Shown here one piece after another: positions 1-8,274 of a stretch of 64,000 bases of DNA (position 1 is the stretch's first letter; each line of letters opens with the position of its first letter). The notes beneath the pieces are model-generated. The model saw only the letters and a list, made by a program, of their open reading frames with translations. It was not told the DNA's origin and made no database searches. Source of the stretch: Planctomycetaceae bacterium (GTDB lineage: Bacteria; Planctomycetota; Planctomycetia; Planctomycetales; Planctomycetaceae). The stretch spans positions 115,002 through 179,001 of the forward strand of contig JAKFUG010000008.1 of NCBI GenBank assembly GCA_021732785.1, in the 5' to 3' direction. The translations under genes were made by a program, and so were the position numbers.

Positions 1-1701
1 TGGGCATTGCTCGATCATCCGCAAGGGGTGATGTCAACGACATTGTTGTTGGTCAATGGCGTCCCCTTCGTACTGATGTTGTGGCTGCTGGCGAGAATCC
101 TGCAACACTCGCCGTTGTCACCGACCGCAGCAATAATCGTGCTGACATTCGCGGCGTTTGGCACATTATGGTCGCCGTTTCTCACCAGCTTGAACAACCA
201 CACGGTGGCGGCGTGCGGCGCGTTTCTGGCCGGTGCGTGCTCGATCTGGGCGGCGGATTCGTTACCGAACGGTTACCGCAGCGGCATCTTCTTCGTGTGG
301 GGGTTTGCCGCGAGTGCAATGGCGTGCCACGACTTGCCCGCGGGATTGATGACGCTCGTCTTTGCATGGCAGGCGTGTCGGATCGATTTCGGACGGGCGC
401 TCATCTCCTTCGGTCTGGGAGCGGCGTTGCCGGTGATTGCCTTCTTCGGAACGAACGCGCTGGCCATGGGAACGTTGAAGCCGGCCTACAGTGGGTACGG
501 TAGCGAAACCTACGTCTTCATCCACGAAGGCATCCCGAGTTACTGGGCCCAACCGCAGGGAGTCGACCGCAATCTCGATTCCCCATTGAGGTACGCTTTT
601 CATTCCACGATTGGGCACCACGGGTTCCTGTCCCTCACACCGATGTGGCTCGTTGTCTTGTTCGGCGTGTGGCGCTACTCGCCGCACGTCCCCACGGTCC
701 TGCGCAGCCTCGGTCGCGGTACCGTTGTCGTAACGGGGTTGCTGCTGGCGTTCTATTTGTCTCGCACCGAAAACTACAACTACGGCGGCGTGAGTTGCGG
801 CTTGCGCTGGGCACTGGTGATGGTGCCGTTGTGGACGCTCGCGCTGATTCCCGCCCTCACCGATTGGCAACCGCGCTGGCCGTCTCTCACGGTGTTCGCC
901 CTGCTGCTCGGCGGATCGGTTTACTCGGCGTGGGAACCGGGACTGAAGCCGTGGCAGCAGCCGTGGATCTGGAAGGCGATGGAACAATACGGCGGGATGA
1001 CGTATCGCGAAGCGCCCCCGCCGTGGGAGCAACCGCTTTACACCTGGTTCCCGCGCATTCCCACGCCGACGTCGCAGGAACCGCAACCGTGGGTGCAATG
1101 GGAACACGACGGCGATCCGAACCGAACACTGCGATTGAAGTTGATCGGCGACGAAGTCGACGGCGGGAAAATCATCGCGGTGCTGGAAGTCACGGAAACA
1201 TTTGCCCCCGGTGACGTCCGGACGCATGAGATTCGAATCGATCGCACCGCGTTTGATTCGGGACGTCCTCCCGGAGAGTTTCTGCGCTGGACGAACAAGA
1301 ACGTCACGCCCGCCGAGCAACAGGCCGATCTCGCGTGGGTCCGCAGTTTGCCGCTGCTGAACGCCTACAGTCCGGGGCATGTGCGGTATCTGAAAACCGC
1401 GCTGCGGCCTGATGCCTTCGAATGCCAGCGGACGGCAGCGCAGGTACTCGTCACTTCCGAAGGCCAACCATCCCGCCGTTTTCGTACGGATGTGTGGTTG
1501 ACTGCCGAGTTGCCCTTCGGCGTCGCCCGGCGGGATGTCTCCGTGAACGATCCCAGCAGCGGCGCGATTCTGCAGCAAGAATCGTGGATCGTCAGGGCCT
1601 GCTCGCCGCCGATTGCGGAGCATTCGCCGCTGACTGTGGAAATCATCCGCGCCCGCCAAGCGGAACCGGGCCAACCGATCCCCGGGATTCGCAGTCCATA
1701 A
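1..1701 (+). CDS. Integral membrane protein, 5'-truncated
   Basis: The reading frame is open from the first base of the window, so the true start lies outside it; about 566 codons are visible. The first ~310 residues contain many hydrophobic segments separated by short loops, with a loop of the type '...NYGGVSCGLRW...' followed by more membrane helices. This topology resembles polyprenyl-phosphate-dependent GT-C glycosyltransferases (family 39-like) of planctomycetes. From about residue 325 the protein becomes soluble, with a ~240-residue tail of unknown fold that is rich in beta-type sequence and predicted to lie outside the membrane. No catalytic DE/DD pair is visible because the N-terminal loop that normally carries it is missing. 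The product is best described as a membrane protein of possible glycosyltransferase type; the function is inference. Confidence 0.7.
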   Translation, partial: WALLDHPQGVMSTTLLLVNGVPFVLMLWLLARILQHSPLSPTAAIIVLTFAAFGTLWSPFLTSLNNHTVAACGAFLAGACSIWAADSLPNGYRSGIFFVWGFAASAMACHDLPAGLMTLVFAWQACRIDFGRALISFGLGAALPVIAFFGTNALAMGTLKPAYSGYGSETYVFIHEGIPSYWAQPQGVDRNLDSPLRYAFHSTIGHHGFLSLTPMWLVVLFGVWRYSPHVPTVLRSLGRGTVVVTGLLLAFYLSRTENYNYGGVSCGLRWALVMVPLWTLALIPALTDWQPRWPSLTVFALLLGGSVYSAWEPGLKPWQQPWIWKAMEQYGGMTYREAPPPWEQPLYTWFPRIPTPTSQEPQPWVQWEHDGDPNRTLRLKLIGDEVDGGKIIAVLEVTETFAPGDVRTHEIRIDRTAFDSGRPPGEFLRWTNKNVTPAEQQADLAWVRSLPLLNAYSPGHVRYLKTALRPDAFECQRTAAQVLVTSEGQPSRRFRTDVWLTAELPFGVARRDVSVNDPSSGAILQQESWIVRACSPPIAEHSPLTVEIIRARQAEPGQPIPGIRSP

Positions 1702-1737
1702 CGTTTATCGATGTCGCCATTTTGGGTGAGGTGGTGC

Positions 1738-1977
1738 TCAGGCTATATCGGGGAAGGTTTGGCGCAAAAGTTCGATCAATTCTCTAGCAGCCTTTCCATC
1801 GAATTGAATTGATTGGCTGACTTTATCAGAGATCTGACGTTCATCAGACCCAAGCGTGTCGATTTGAAAATAGCGTTGACCTGAATTCCCTTCTACAACA
1901 GCATATAGGCATCGAGTCGGCTTGTGGACTGATGTCCGTTCTTTACGGCTTGACTCGAACGCAGTAACTAGGGCCAT
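1738..1977 (-). CDS. Small conserved hypothetical protein
   Basis: This 79-residue protein has a compact sequence with the core 'YFQIDTLGSDERQISDKVSQ' followed by '..SIQFDGKAARELIELL'. I recall this pattern from short conserved proteins of unknown function found in many bacteria, sometimes near restriction or defence genes; that recollection was not checked. The ATG start at 1977 is the only plausible one. The gene stands alone between the truncated membrane protein and rpsN, on the same strand as rpsN but beyond its terminator. It has no signal peptide, membrane segment or cysteine cluster, so it is probably cytoplasmic. Function unknown. Confidence 0.6.
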   Translation of the reverse strand: MALVTAFESSRKERTSVHKPTRCLYAVVEGNSGQRYFQIDTLGSDERQISDKVSQSIQFDGKAARELIELLRQTFPDIA

Positions 1978-2039
1978 CTTCTAGCTCCCTTATGTCTGGT
2001 TCTCAACGTCGACATTCCGAGCACTCCGCGCAGCAAAAA

Positions 2040-2062
2040 ACCGCGCCCGTTGCGGACGCGGT
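2040..2062 (-). terminator. Intrinsic terminator of rpsN
   Basis: Read on the minus strand this is a GC-rich stem (ACCGCG pairing with CGCGGT, plus an inner CCG/CGG pair) followed directly by six T residues (the A run at 2035-2040). It begins 32 bases after the rpsN stop codon and ends the transcript before the small hypothetical gene. Confidence 0.8.
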
Positions 2063-2094
2063 AATTCAATCGTTGTGATGCAGCGGTAACCGGG

Positions 2095-2364
2095 TTACCA
2101 ACTGGCCTTCTTCATCCCCGGGATCAGGCCATCGAGGGCCATATCGCGGAGTTGATGACGGGCCAGTTTGAACTTGCGATAGACGCCCCGCGCCCGGCCG
2201 GTCAGGGCACACAGGCGACGCAAACGAACCGGGCTGGAGTTCCGCGGCAACTTATCGAGGCCGACGAGATCGCCTTTCGCTTTCAGTTCCGCGCGCTTCG
2301 CCGCATACTTCTTCACGAGCGCTTCGACGTGTTTCATGCGCCCGATGGTCGACTTCGTAGCCAT
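2095..2364 (-). CDS. rpsN: 30S ribosomal protein S14
   Basis: The protein is a component of the small ribosomal subunit head. The chosen ATG (2364) gives 89 residues, starting [12 protein letters not shown]; an in-frame extension of ten residues upstream is possible but not needed. The C-terminal half carries the S14 signature region '[19 protein letters not shown]'. Only one cysteine is present, so the two CxxC pairs of the 61-residue zinc-binding form are absent and this is the zinc-free (C-) type. It is not inside a spc ribosomal protein cluster: its neighbours are a small hypothetical gene and, divergently, a YfhO-like gene. In other bacteria, isolated C- copies are often Zur-regulated substitutes for a zinc-containing S14; no Zur site could be recognised here. 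Confidence 0.95.
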   Translation of the reverse strand: MATKSTIGRMKHVEALVKKYAAKRAELKAKGDLVGLDKLPRNSSPVRLRRLCALTGRARGVYRKFKLARHQLRDMALDGLIPGMKKASW

Positions 2365-2557
2365 GCGTTCCAGTTTCCTGCAATTGCTCGACAACAGGGC
2401 GGTCTTCCACCCTCAATCCAGACCAGGAAGCATACGCCAATGTCGGCTTCCAAGTAAAGCGAACCCGCCGGTCCCTCTCTGATGAGATCGGCTACTTAAG
2501 CGGCCAATTTGATCGAGCGAATTGGAATTCATCCCATCTTTGCAGGAATTCTGCTCC

Positions 2558-4687
2558 GTGAATCGCCCGGAACCCAATACGCAGAAAAGACTTCTGCCGC
2601 TGCAAACCGTTTGGTGGTGGATCGGCGGCGTGGGGCTGACGTGGTTGTTCTGGGGCACGCTTTGGACTGGCGGGGGGCTCGTCGGCGGGGATGTTTACAG
2701 CTACTCGCTGCCGCAGAAAGCGTTTCTCGCCGACGGATTGCAGGCCGGCGTGATCCCGCTGTGGAACAATTTGACCGGGCATGGATACCCCGTTCTCGGG
2801 GAAAGTCAGACGGGAGCGCTCTACCCGCTGCATCTTTTGGTGTATTGCCTGTGGGATGTGGGCACCGGCTGGAATGTGGTCCTGATCGTGCATTACATCG
2901 CCGCGTTTGTGGCGATGGCGTGGTGTGCCCGCACGCTCGGCATCCTCGGACCGGGGTCGCTGCTGGCCGCAATGGTGTACGTCTACGGTTGGTTCCCGCC
3001 GCGGGCCTTTCTCGACTGGGCGATCCTCGGCGGCGTGTATCTGCCCCTGGTGATCGGGTCCATTGAACGCTTTCTGCAAACTGGCCGATCGCGCTATGCG
3101 GTGCTGATGAGTGCGTCCCTCGGCGTACAACTCCTCGGCGGGCATTATCAAATTGCGTTCCTCACGTGGCTGGTGAGCGGAGCGGACGTCGTTTTTCGAT
3201 GGCTACAACTTTCGATGCCATCCCGTGTGCCACTGGCTCCGCCAGTGTCTTCTTCTCTGATTGATGAAACACATCCATTTTCAGAAAGACACTGGCAGAG
3301 CCAGTGGCACACAAATCCAACGGCCATGCTCAGTCAATCTGTGCTGACTCTGAGCATCATGTTTCTATTCGGCGTCGCGCTGGCGGCTCCGCAGTTGGCC
3401 GCGTCGTGGGAGTTGAAAGGACGCAGCCAGCGGGCCATCGTCGGCGTGGACCATGATCCCGCGTACGGACACATTCCGCCCGGTTATCTCACACAGATCG
3501 TCGCCCCGTGGTTCTGGTACGCCGCCGATCTCGACATCGACGCGGCTCTGCAACGGATGCCGCTCGGTCAAATCGCTTCCGGCACCAACCGTGTGGAGGC
3601 CCACTGCTACTTCGGCCTCGTGCCGGTGCTGTTGCTCATTGCCGGGGGACTGCTCGCGCTCCGTCGCCGGGCGGTGACGGGGAACGATCTCTTCTGGGTC
3701 GCGGTGATCATTGCGTCATTGGCGTACGCCACCGGATGGTTGATGCCCGTATTGCAGGGACTGCCGGGGTTCAGCTATTTCCGCGGACCGGGGCGGGCGT
3801 CGCTACTGGCCACGTTCGCAGTCGCTGTTCTAACGGGGCGATTGCTTGATGCGCTCATTCAACAATTCGATTCACAAGGTCTGCGCCGCGGCTTGGTGAC
3901 GATCGTGCTGGTCGCCACGACGTGGGATTTGTGGTGGACGCCGACGACGGTGTCGTATGCCGTCGCGGTGACGCCTCCGCCGATTGCGTTTCGCGATGCG
4001 AGTCCGCTTCGAAAACTGTTGCTCACGGAACCCGGTCTCGTGCGGTTGTATGCACCGGGGGCCAATCTGCCGAATGTGCTGGGGGTGGCGTCGACGCCGG
4101 TGTATCTCGGTTTCGGGCCGCGCGAGTATTTCGACCCGCAATTTACGCTGCCGGAGACTGATCCGCCCGACTTTCACGCTTTCACGCCGACGCGATTGCA
4201 GTGGCTACTGGACGCTGGTGTGACGCATATTCTCAGTTTCGAGCCGCTCGAACGGCGCGGCTGGCCGGTCCATTTGATGTGGGCCGGTGTCGATCCGTTG
4301 CTCAACCGCGCCTGGGCCCGACCGGAACCGCTGTTTCTGTACCGCTTGAAAGACGCCCCCGGTCGGTTTCGCTGGGATGCTGTCGGAGCGGGTGCCATCA
4401 CGTTGAAAGAATACGGTCCGCACCGCATCACTGTGCGAGTCGCTGTCGCAACGGCCGGGCAACTGGTCCTGACCGATCTCGCCGATCTCAATTGGTTCGT
4501 CACCGTCGACGGGCAATCCGTGACGCCGAAGGCCTCGGGAATGTACCGCGCCGTGAGTCTCACGGAAGGCGACCACGAAGTGGTTTGGTCCTACCGTCCG
4601 CGTCGCGTATATTGGGGGTTCGCCGTCAGTGGAATTGCCGCGGTGTTGCTTGCGCTGATCCCGTTGTGGCGACGCCGTGGTTTGTAA
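2558..4687 (+). CDS. YfhO-like membrane protein with inserted palindrome
   Basis: A polytopic membrane protein of about 709 residues. The GTG at 2558 is preceded by AGGA; a TTG at 2522 would add 12 residues. Features typical of the bacterial YfhO family (GT-C fold, linked in Gram-positives to polymer glycosylation) are the alternating hydrophobic helices, the 'FRGPGRASLLATFAVAVLTG' segment in the second half, and a soluble C-terminal beta domain ending in a 'VDGQSV...EGDHEVVWSYRPRR' block before a last helix. Bases 3225-3312 are a palindromic repeat (see repeat entry) that contributes about 30 residues, from 'RVPLAPPV' to 'HWQSQWHT', to a hydrophilic loop without breaking the frame. Substrate unknown. 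Confidence 0.8.
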   Translation: MNRPEPNTQKRLLPLQTVWWWIGGVGLTWLFWGTLWTGGGLVGGDVYSYSLPQKAFLADGLQAGVIPLWNNLTGHGYPVLGESQTGALYPLHLLVYCLWDVGTGWNVVLIVHYIAAFVAMAWCARTLGILGPGSLLAAMVYVYGWFPPRAFLDWAILGGVYLPLVIGSIERFLQTGRSRYAVLMSASLGVQLLGGHYQIAFLTWLVSGADVVFRWLQLSMPSRVPLAPPVSSSLIDETHPFSERHWQSQWHTNPTAMLSQSVLTLSIMFLFGVALAAPQLAASWELKGRSQRAIVGVDHDPAYGHIPPGYLTQIVAPWFWYAADLDIDAALQRMPLGQIASGTNRVEAHCYFGLVPVLLLIAGGLLALRRRAVTGNDLFWVAVIIASLAYATGWLMPVLQGLPGFSYFRGPGRASLLATFAVAVLTGRLLDALIQQFDSQGLRRGLVTIVLVATTWDLWWTPTTVSYAVAVTPPPIAFRDASPLRKLLLTEPGLVRLYAPGANLPNVLGVASTPVYLGFGPREYFDPQFTLPETDPPDFHAFTPTRLQWLLDAGVTHILSFEPLERRGWPVHLMWAGVDPLLNRAWARPEPLFLYRLKDAPGRFRWDAVGAGAITLKEYGPHRITVRVAVATAGQLVLTDLADLNWFVTVDGQSVTPKASGMYRAVSLTEGDHEVVWSYRPRRVYWGFAVSGIAAVLLALIPLWRRRGL
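3225..3312. repeat. Palindromic element family A, copy 1 (inside CDS)
   Basis: The left arm begins GTGTGCCACTGGCTCCGCC (3225-3249) and the right arm is its inverted copy ending GAGCCAGTGGCACAC (3288-3312), with a 38-base spacer. The arms match over 25 bases with one difference. Each arm is itself nearly self-complementary (CACTGGC..GCCAGTG). The element lies in frame inside the YfhO-like gene. Other copies are at 17524-17594, 47197-47265 and 49246-49330. Confidence 0.92.
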
Positions 4688-4693
4688 CCGAAG

Positions 4694-4801
4694 CCCCTTC
4701 TCCCCCGTCCGCGGGAGAGAAGGGGATCGATCGGCCCGATGAGGGGGCCGTGTGTTTCAACACGCTCCCTCACCCTCACCCCCGCAGACGGGGGAGAGGG
4801 G
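4694..4801. repeat. Palindromic element family C, copy 1
   Basis: The left hairpin is CCCCTTCTCCCCCG..CGGGAGAGAAGGGG. The right part, CCCTCACCCCCGCAGACGGG followed by GGAGAGGGGA, is an imperfect inverted counterpart, with a variable spacer between them. It starts 7 bases after the stop codon of the YfhO-like gene and ends 48 bases before the MDR start. A second copy lies at 43612-43728 between the two RND permease genes. Confidence 0.85.
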
Positions 4802-4849
4802 ACCAGAGTCTGTGTTCGCACGAAAAGTTCAGACAGGAGTTCTTGCCCC

Positions 4850-5854
4850 ATGAAGGCCGCGTTTATCCGCCAGGTTGGCGCTCCCAGCATCATTGAATAC
4901 GGGGAACTCCGGGATCCCACGCCGGGACCGCATGATGTGCTCGTTCGCGTCGGGGCCGTGGCGGTGAATCCCATCGATACCTACATCCGCGCCGGGATCG
5001 TTTCGATGGCCTCCAAGTTCCCCTACGTCATTGGCTGCGATGTCGCCGGGACCGTGGAAGCCGTCGGGGCCAGTGTTGCTCGCTTCCAGCGAGGCGACCG
5101 CGTGTGGGGGAGCAACCAGGGCTTGTTCGGCCGGCAGGGAACGTTTTCAGAACTCGCCGCCATTGATGAAAAATGGCTCTACAAGACGCCGGACAATCTC
5201 AGCGATGAAGCCGCTGCCGCCGGGGCCCTGGTCGGACTGACGGCCCATCTCGGCCTGTTCCTGCACAGTGGCTTGCGGGCCGGCGAAGTCGTGTTCGTCA
5301 ACGGCGGGGGCGGCGGCGTCGGTTCTGCCGTCATTCAACTGGCGAAAGCCGCGGGAGCGAAAGTCATCGCCTCCGCCGGTCGCGAAGAAACCATGCGCCT
5401 CTGTCACGATCTTGGTGCCGACCTTGTTGTCAACTATCAGGATTCGCACCAGGACGACCAGATTCGCGCGTTCGCCATGCCCCACGGCGGCTTGCAGATG
5501 TGGTGGGAAACGCAGCGGGAACCCTCCCTCGACCGGACCGTTTCCCTGATGGCACCACGGGGACGCATTGTGATTATGGCCGGTCGTCAGGCCCGCCCGG
5601 AGTTCCCCATCGGCCCGTTCTATGTGAAGGATCTCCGGCTCGTCGGTTTTGCGATGTTCAATGCGACCCCCGAAGAACAACGGACCGCCGCCGAAGATTT
5701 GAACCGTTACGCCACCGCGCAGAAGTGGAAGCCGCAAATCGGAGCGCGGTTCCCGTTCTCACAAGCGGTCGCCGCCCACGAACTCCAGGAAGCGAACACG
5801 CTGCAAAAAGCGGGGAACCTGTTTGGAAAGATCGTGCTGACACCGGACGCGTAA
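4850..5854 (+). CDS. Zinc-free MDR oxidoreductase (quinone reductase type)
   Basis: Medium-chain dehydrogenase/reductase of 334 residues, probably NADPH-dependent quinone oxidoreductase-like. The ATG at 4850 follows ACAGGAG at 4834-4840; the upstream open frame is repeat DNA. The N-terminal GroES-like domain contains 'AVNPIDTYIRAG' and 'GCDVAGTVEAVG' (residues ~38-73), and the Rossmann domain has the nucleotide loop 'VNGGGGGVGSAVIQLAKAAG' (~150-169). The cysteine/histidine ligands of zinc alcohol dehydrogenases are absent, which places it with the QOR group. It is flanked by repeat families C and D and followed on the same strand by a CoA-ligase-like gene; the ~170-base gap with a repeat argues against tight co-translation. 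Physiological substrate unknown. Confidence 0.88.
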   Translation: MKAAFIRQVGAPSIIEYGELRDPTPGPHDVLVRVGAVAVNPIDTYIRAGIVSMASKFPYVIGCDVAGTVEAVGASVARFQRGDRVWGSNQGLFGRQGTFSELAAIDEKWLYKTPDNLSDEAAAAGALVGLTAHLGLFLHSGLRAGEVVFVNGGGGGVGSAVIQLAKAAGAKVIASAGREETMRLCHDLGADLVVNYQDSHQDDQIRAFAMPHGGLQMWWETQREPSLDRTVSLMAPRGRIVIMAGRQARPEFPIGPFYVKDLRLVGFAMFNATPEEQRTAAEDLNRYATAQKWKPQIGARFPFSQAVAAHELQEANTLQKAGNLFGKIVLTPDA

Positions 5855-5860
5855 CGCATT

Positions 5861-5987
5861 CTCGTTCCCACGCTCTGCGTGGGAATGCGGGGCCGAGGTG
5901 CTCTGCGTCGAGTGAAATCCTCGTGTAAAGTTGACCGGCGACGCAGAGCGTTGCGACTGTACGTTCCCATGCGGAGCATGGGAACGA
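5861..5987. repeat. Palindromic element family D
   Basis: The left hairpin is CGTTCCCACGCTCTGCGTGG, closing into GGGAATG, followed by a segment ending CTCTGCGTCG. The right part mirrors this with CGACGCAGAGCG and ends CATGCGGAGCATGGGAACGA. The outer CTCGTTCCCA/TGGGAACGAG pairs exactly. It begins 7 bases after the stop codon of the MDR gene. The open frame through it upstream of 6026 is treated as non-coding. Confidence 0.85.
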
Positions 5988-6025
5988 GTTCCGAATCCTC
6001 GTTCCATGGCGAGTGCGAACCGCGA

Positions 6026-7309
6026 ATGACTGTCCATCCCGAGGATCTCGATCGTTCCGCACTCACGGCTCGGCAGCAGGCGCTGTTGCAGGCGTTGCTG
6101 AACGAGTTGATCGCAACCAATCGCTTCTGGCAACCGCGATTGCAGGCGGCGGGATATCGGGCAAACCAAGCGTGGTCGATTGACGATCTGCGCCGGTTGC
6201 CGACGCTGAAAAAGTCCGAACTGGTCGCCGATCAAACCGCACTGCCGCCGTATGGCACGAACCTCACGCGGCCGCTTGCAGAGTACACGCGGCTGCATCA
6301 GACATCGGGCACCACCACCGGGCGGCCGCTCCGTTGGCTCGACACCCCGCGAAGTTGGTCCGCGTTAATGCAGGCCTGGCAGCAGACATACCGGTTGATG
6401 AATCTGCGGCCGGAAGATCGCTGCTGTTTTCCGTTCTCGTTCGGTCCGTTCCTCGGCTTCTGGGCGGGCTTCGAAGCGGCGGTTTCGCAGGGCCGGTTCT
6501 GTGTCGCCGCCGGGGGCATGAGCAGCGAGGCCCGGCTGCAATTGATCGCCGAAAACGACATCACACTGCTGGGATGCACGCCGACGTATGCCCTGCGGCT
6601 CGCGGAAGTCGCGACGAAGGCAAACATCGACCTGCACGCGCTGAAAGTCCGCACGATTCTGGTGGCAGGCGAACCCGGGGGCAACGTCCCGGCGACACGG
6701 CAACAAATTGAAGCGGCGTGGAACGCACGCATCGTCGATCACTGGGGCATGTCCGAAATTGGTCCGTTGGGAATTGAAGCTGCGGAAACTCCCGGCTCGC
6801 TCACCATTCTTGAAACGGAATGTATCGCCGAGATTCTGCATCTCGATCGCGACGAAGCGGTGATGCCCGGTGAACTCGGCGAGCTGGTGATCACGACGCT
6901 CTCGCGCGTCGATATGCCCGTGCTGCGCTACCGCACCGGCGACCTGGTGCAGGCCGATCTGTCACCGGCCCCGTCGGGACGATGTTTGTTGCGGCTCGCC
7001 GGAGGCATTCGCAGTCGCGTCGATGACATGCTCGTCATCCGCGGCAACAACGTCTTTCCCGCGAGCATTGAAACCGTTGTGCGCGAGTTTCCGTCGATCG
7101 CCGAGTTCCGTATCGTGGTGACAACACAACGCGCGATGACGCATGTCCGGCTGGAAATTGAAACCGGCGATGCGAACACGGCGCAAGCGTTGACGCAGGC
7201 GATCAAAGACCGTCTCAACTTCCAACCGGAAGTCGTGCTCGTCGCCGCGGGGTCATTGCCGCGGTTCGAAATGAAAGCGCGACGTGTGGTGCGTGAGACC
7301 GGAACCTGA
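6026..7309 (+). CDS. Phenylacetate-CoA-ligase-like AMP-forming enzyme
   Basis: Member of the acyl-adenylate-forming (ANL) superfamily, closest in look to the short PaaK-type ligases, with 427 residues from the ATG at 6026. Visible motifs are the Thr/Ser/Gly-rich phosphate loop 'HQTSGTTTGRPLRW' (residues ~91-104), the adenine-binding region 'DHWGMSEIGPLG' (~239-250), and the hinge 'LRYRTGDLVQADL' (~300). The small C-terminal domain has 'RVDDMLVIRGNNVFP' and ends with 'PRFEMKARRVV', in which the Lys before the end is the usual catalytic lysine position. The expected reaction is activation of a carboxylic acid with ATP and transfer to CoA or another thiol; the acid is unknown and no phenylacetate catabolism genes are nearby. 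Confidence 0.85.
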   Translation: MTVHPEDLDRSALTARQQALLQALLNELIATNRFWQPRLQAAGYRANQAWSIDDLRRLPTLKKSELVADQTALPPYGTNLTRPLAEYTRLHQTSGTTTGRPLRWLDTPRSWSALMQAWQQTYRLMNLRPEDRCCFPFSFGPFLGFWAGFEAAVSQGRFCVAAGGMSSEARLQLIAENDITLLGCTPTYALRLAEVATKANIDLHALKVRTILVAGEPGGNVPATRQQIEAAWNARIVDHWGMSEIGPLGIEAAETPGSLTILETECIAEILHLDRDEAVMPGELGELVITTLSRVDMPVLRYRTGDLVQADLSPAPSGRCLLRLAGGIRSRVDDMLVIRGNNVFPASIETVVREFPSIAEFRIVVTTQRAMTHVRLEIETGDANTAQALTQAIKDRLNFQPEVVLVAAGSLPRFEMKARRVVRETGT

Positions 7310-7313
7310 CGGA

Positions 7314-8075
7314 TTACGCCAACACCGCGCGAAAGCGCAGGCGAACGTAATCGACGATCCATTTCTCATCACGGAACAACCGGGGGCGCAATTCGTCCGC
7401 GATTTCGTCGAACATTTCGGTCCGTTCGGTCGGCGACATCCCCACCGTGAATCGCGGGGCGAACGTTTCCAGCCAACCGGTAATATCGCCCGGCAACGGG
7501 GTCGGCCTTGGAAAGAGAATGATCTCGTCCACGCGGAAACCGGCCCGTTCGAGTTTCCCGCGGTATTCGTCGACCGAAGGGTAATACCACGGGTTGACCG
7601 AAGCGAAATTGATGCCGCGCCGCTGCAAGGCGTTCTTCATCGCTGAGACGATGGAGATGACATTTCCTTCGCCGCCGAATTCGCCGACGAAACGCCCGCC
7701 CGGCTTGAGCGCCCGCGCGACCCCCGCCAGGACTTCATCCGGGCGCTGCATCCAATGGAGTGCCGCATTGCTGAAGACGGCGTCGAACTCTCCGTCGAAC
7801 GCGAGTTCGTGACCATCCACCACCAGCGCCCGCAAGCCGCGCCGCCGCGCCGCTTCGATTTGTCGCGGGCTGGCATCCACACCGATGACATTCACGCCGG
7901 TGGCGACCAGATCTTCGGTCAGCACCCCGTCGCCGCAACCGAGATCGAGAATCTGTTCGCCCGGTTGGGGGGACAACCAGTCCATCAACGATTTGCCATA
8001 ATCCGCGACGAATCGGGCGTGGCGCGCATAGGCGGCAGGGTCCCAGTCGGCGGTGGTCGAGGTTGCGTTTGTCAT
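7314..8075 (-). CDS. Class I SAM-dependent methyltransferase
   Basis: A cytoplasmic methyltransferase of 253 residues from the ATG at 8075. An upstream extension of 32 residues is open but has no methyltransferase character. Motif I 'ILDLGCGDG' is at residues 42-50, the acidic end of strand 2 'VIGVDAS' follows, and 'FDAVFSNAALHWMQRPDEVL' is the motif IV region. The 'SNAALHW' pattern is typical of trans-aconitate 2-methyltransferase and related small-molecule methyltransferases. The substrate cannot be told from sequence. It converges with the CoA-ligase gene (5 bases between stops) and follows element B1. Confidence 0.88.
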   Translation of the reverse strand: MTNATSTTADWDPAAYARHARFVADYGKSLMDWLSPQPGEQILDLGCGDGVLTEDLVATGVNVIGVDASPRQIEAARRRGLRALVVDGHELAFDGEFDAVFSNAALHWMQRPDEVLAGVARALKPGGRFVGEFGGEGNVISIVSAMKNALQRRGINFASVNPWYYPSVDEYRGKLERAGFRVDEIILFPRPTPLPGDITGWLETFAPRFTVGMSPTERTEMFDEIADELRPRLFRDEKWIVDYVRLRFRAVLA

Positions 8076-8183
8076 GAATGGATCGTCTTTTTTGTGACCG
8101 ACACCGTGGGAATCCCGAAGGTTCGCCTGCCACTGGCAATCCGGAATGCGACGGCAGCGATTTTCAGGCAAGGGGTCGAAAAC

Positions 8184-8254
8184 GTCGGGGCAGGGGCCCC
8201 GACCTATGAAAGTAAAACAAACCGAAAATCATAGGTCGGGGCCCCTGCCCCGAC
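8184..8254. repeat. Palindromic element family B, copy 1
   Basis: Perfect 26-base arms at 8184-8209 and 8229-8254 surround a 19-base A-rich loop. Each arm is a hairpin in itself (GTCGGGGCAGGGGCCCCGAC). It lies 20 bases after the AsmA-like gene's stop codon on the minus strand. Further copies are at 13335-13412 and 61193-61263. Confidence 0.92.
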
Positions 8255-8274
8255 TCTTCAAGCTGATTGACTAA

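Noticed and set aside
262..1674. Long open frame (470 codons) antisense to the first gene
   Set aside because: It mirrors a high-GC coding gene on the other strand; the translation is arginine- and proline-rich with no domain or plausible start.
4739..4849. N-terminal extension of the MDR oxidoreductase
   Set aside because: These codons lie in repeat C1; the family N-terminus starts exactly at the ATG at 4850 behind a good ribosome-binding site.
5879..6025. N-terminal extension of the CoA-ligase-like protein
   Set aside because: It is translated repeat D sequence; the family begins near the ATG at 6026.
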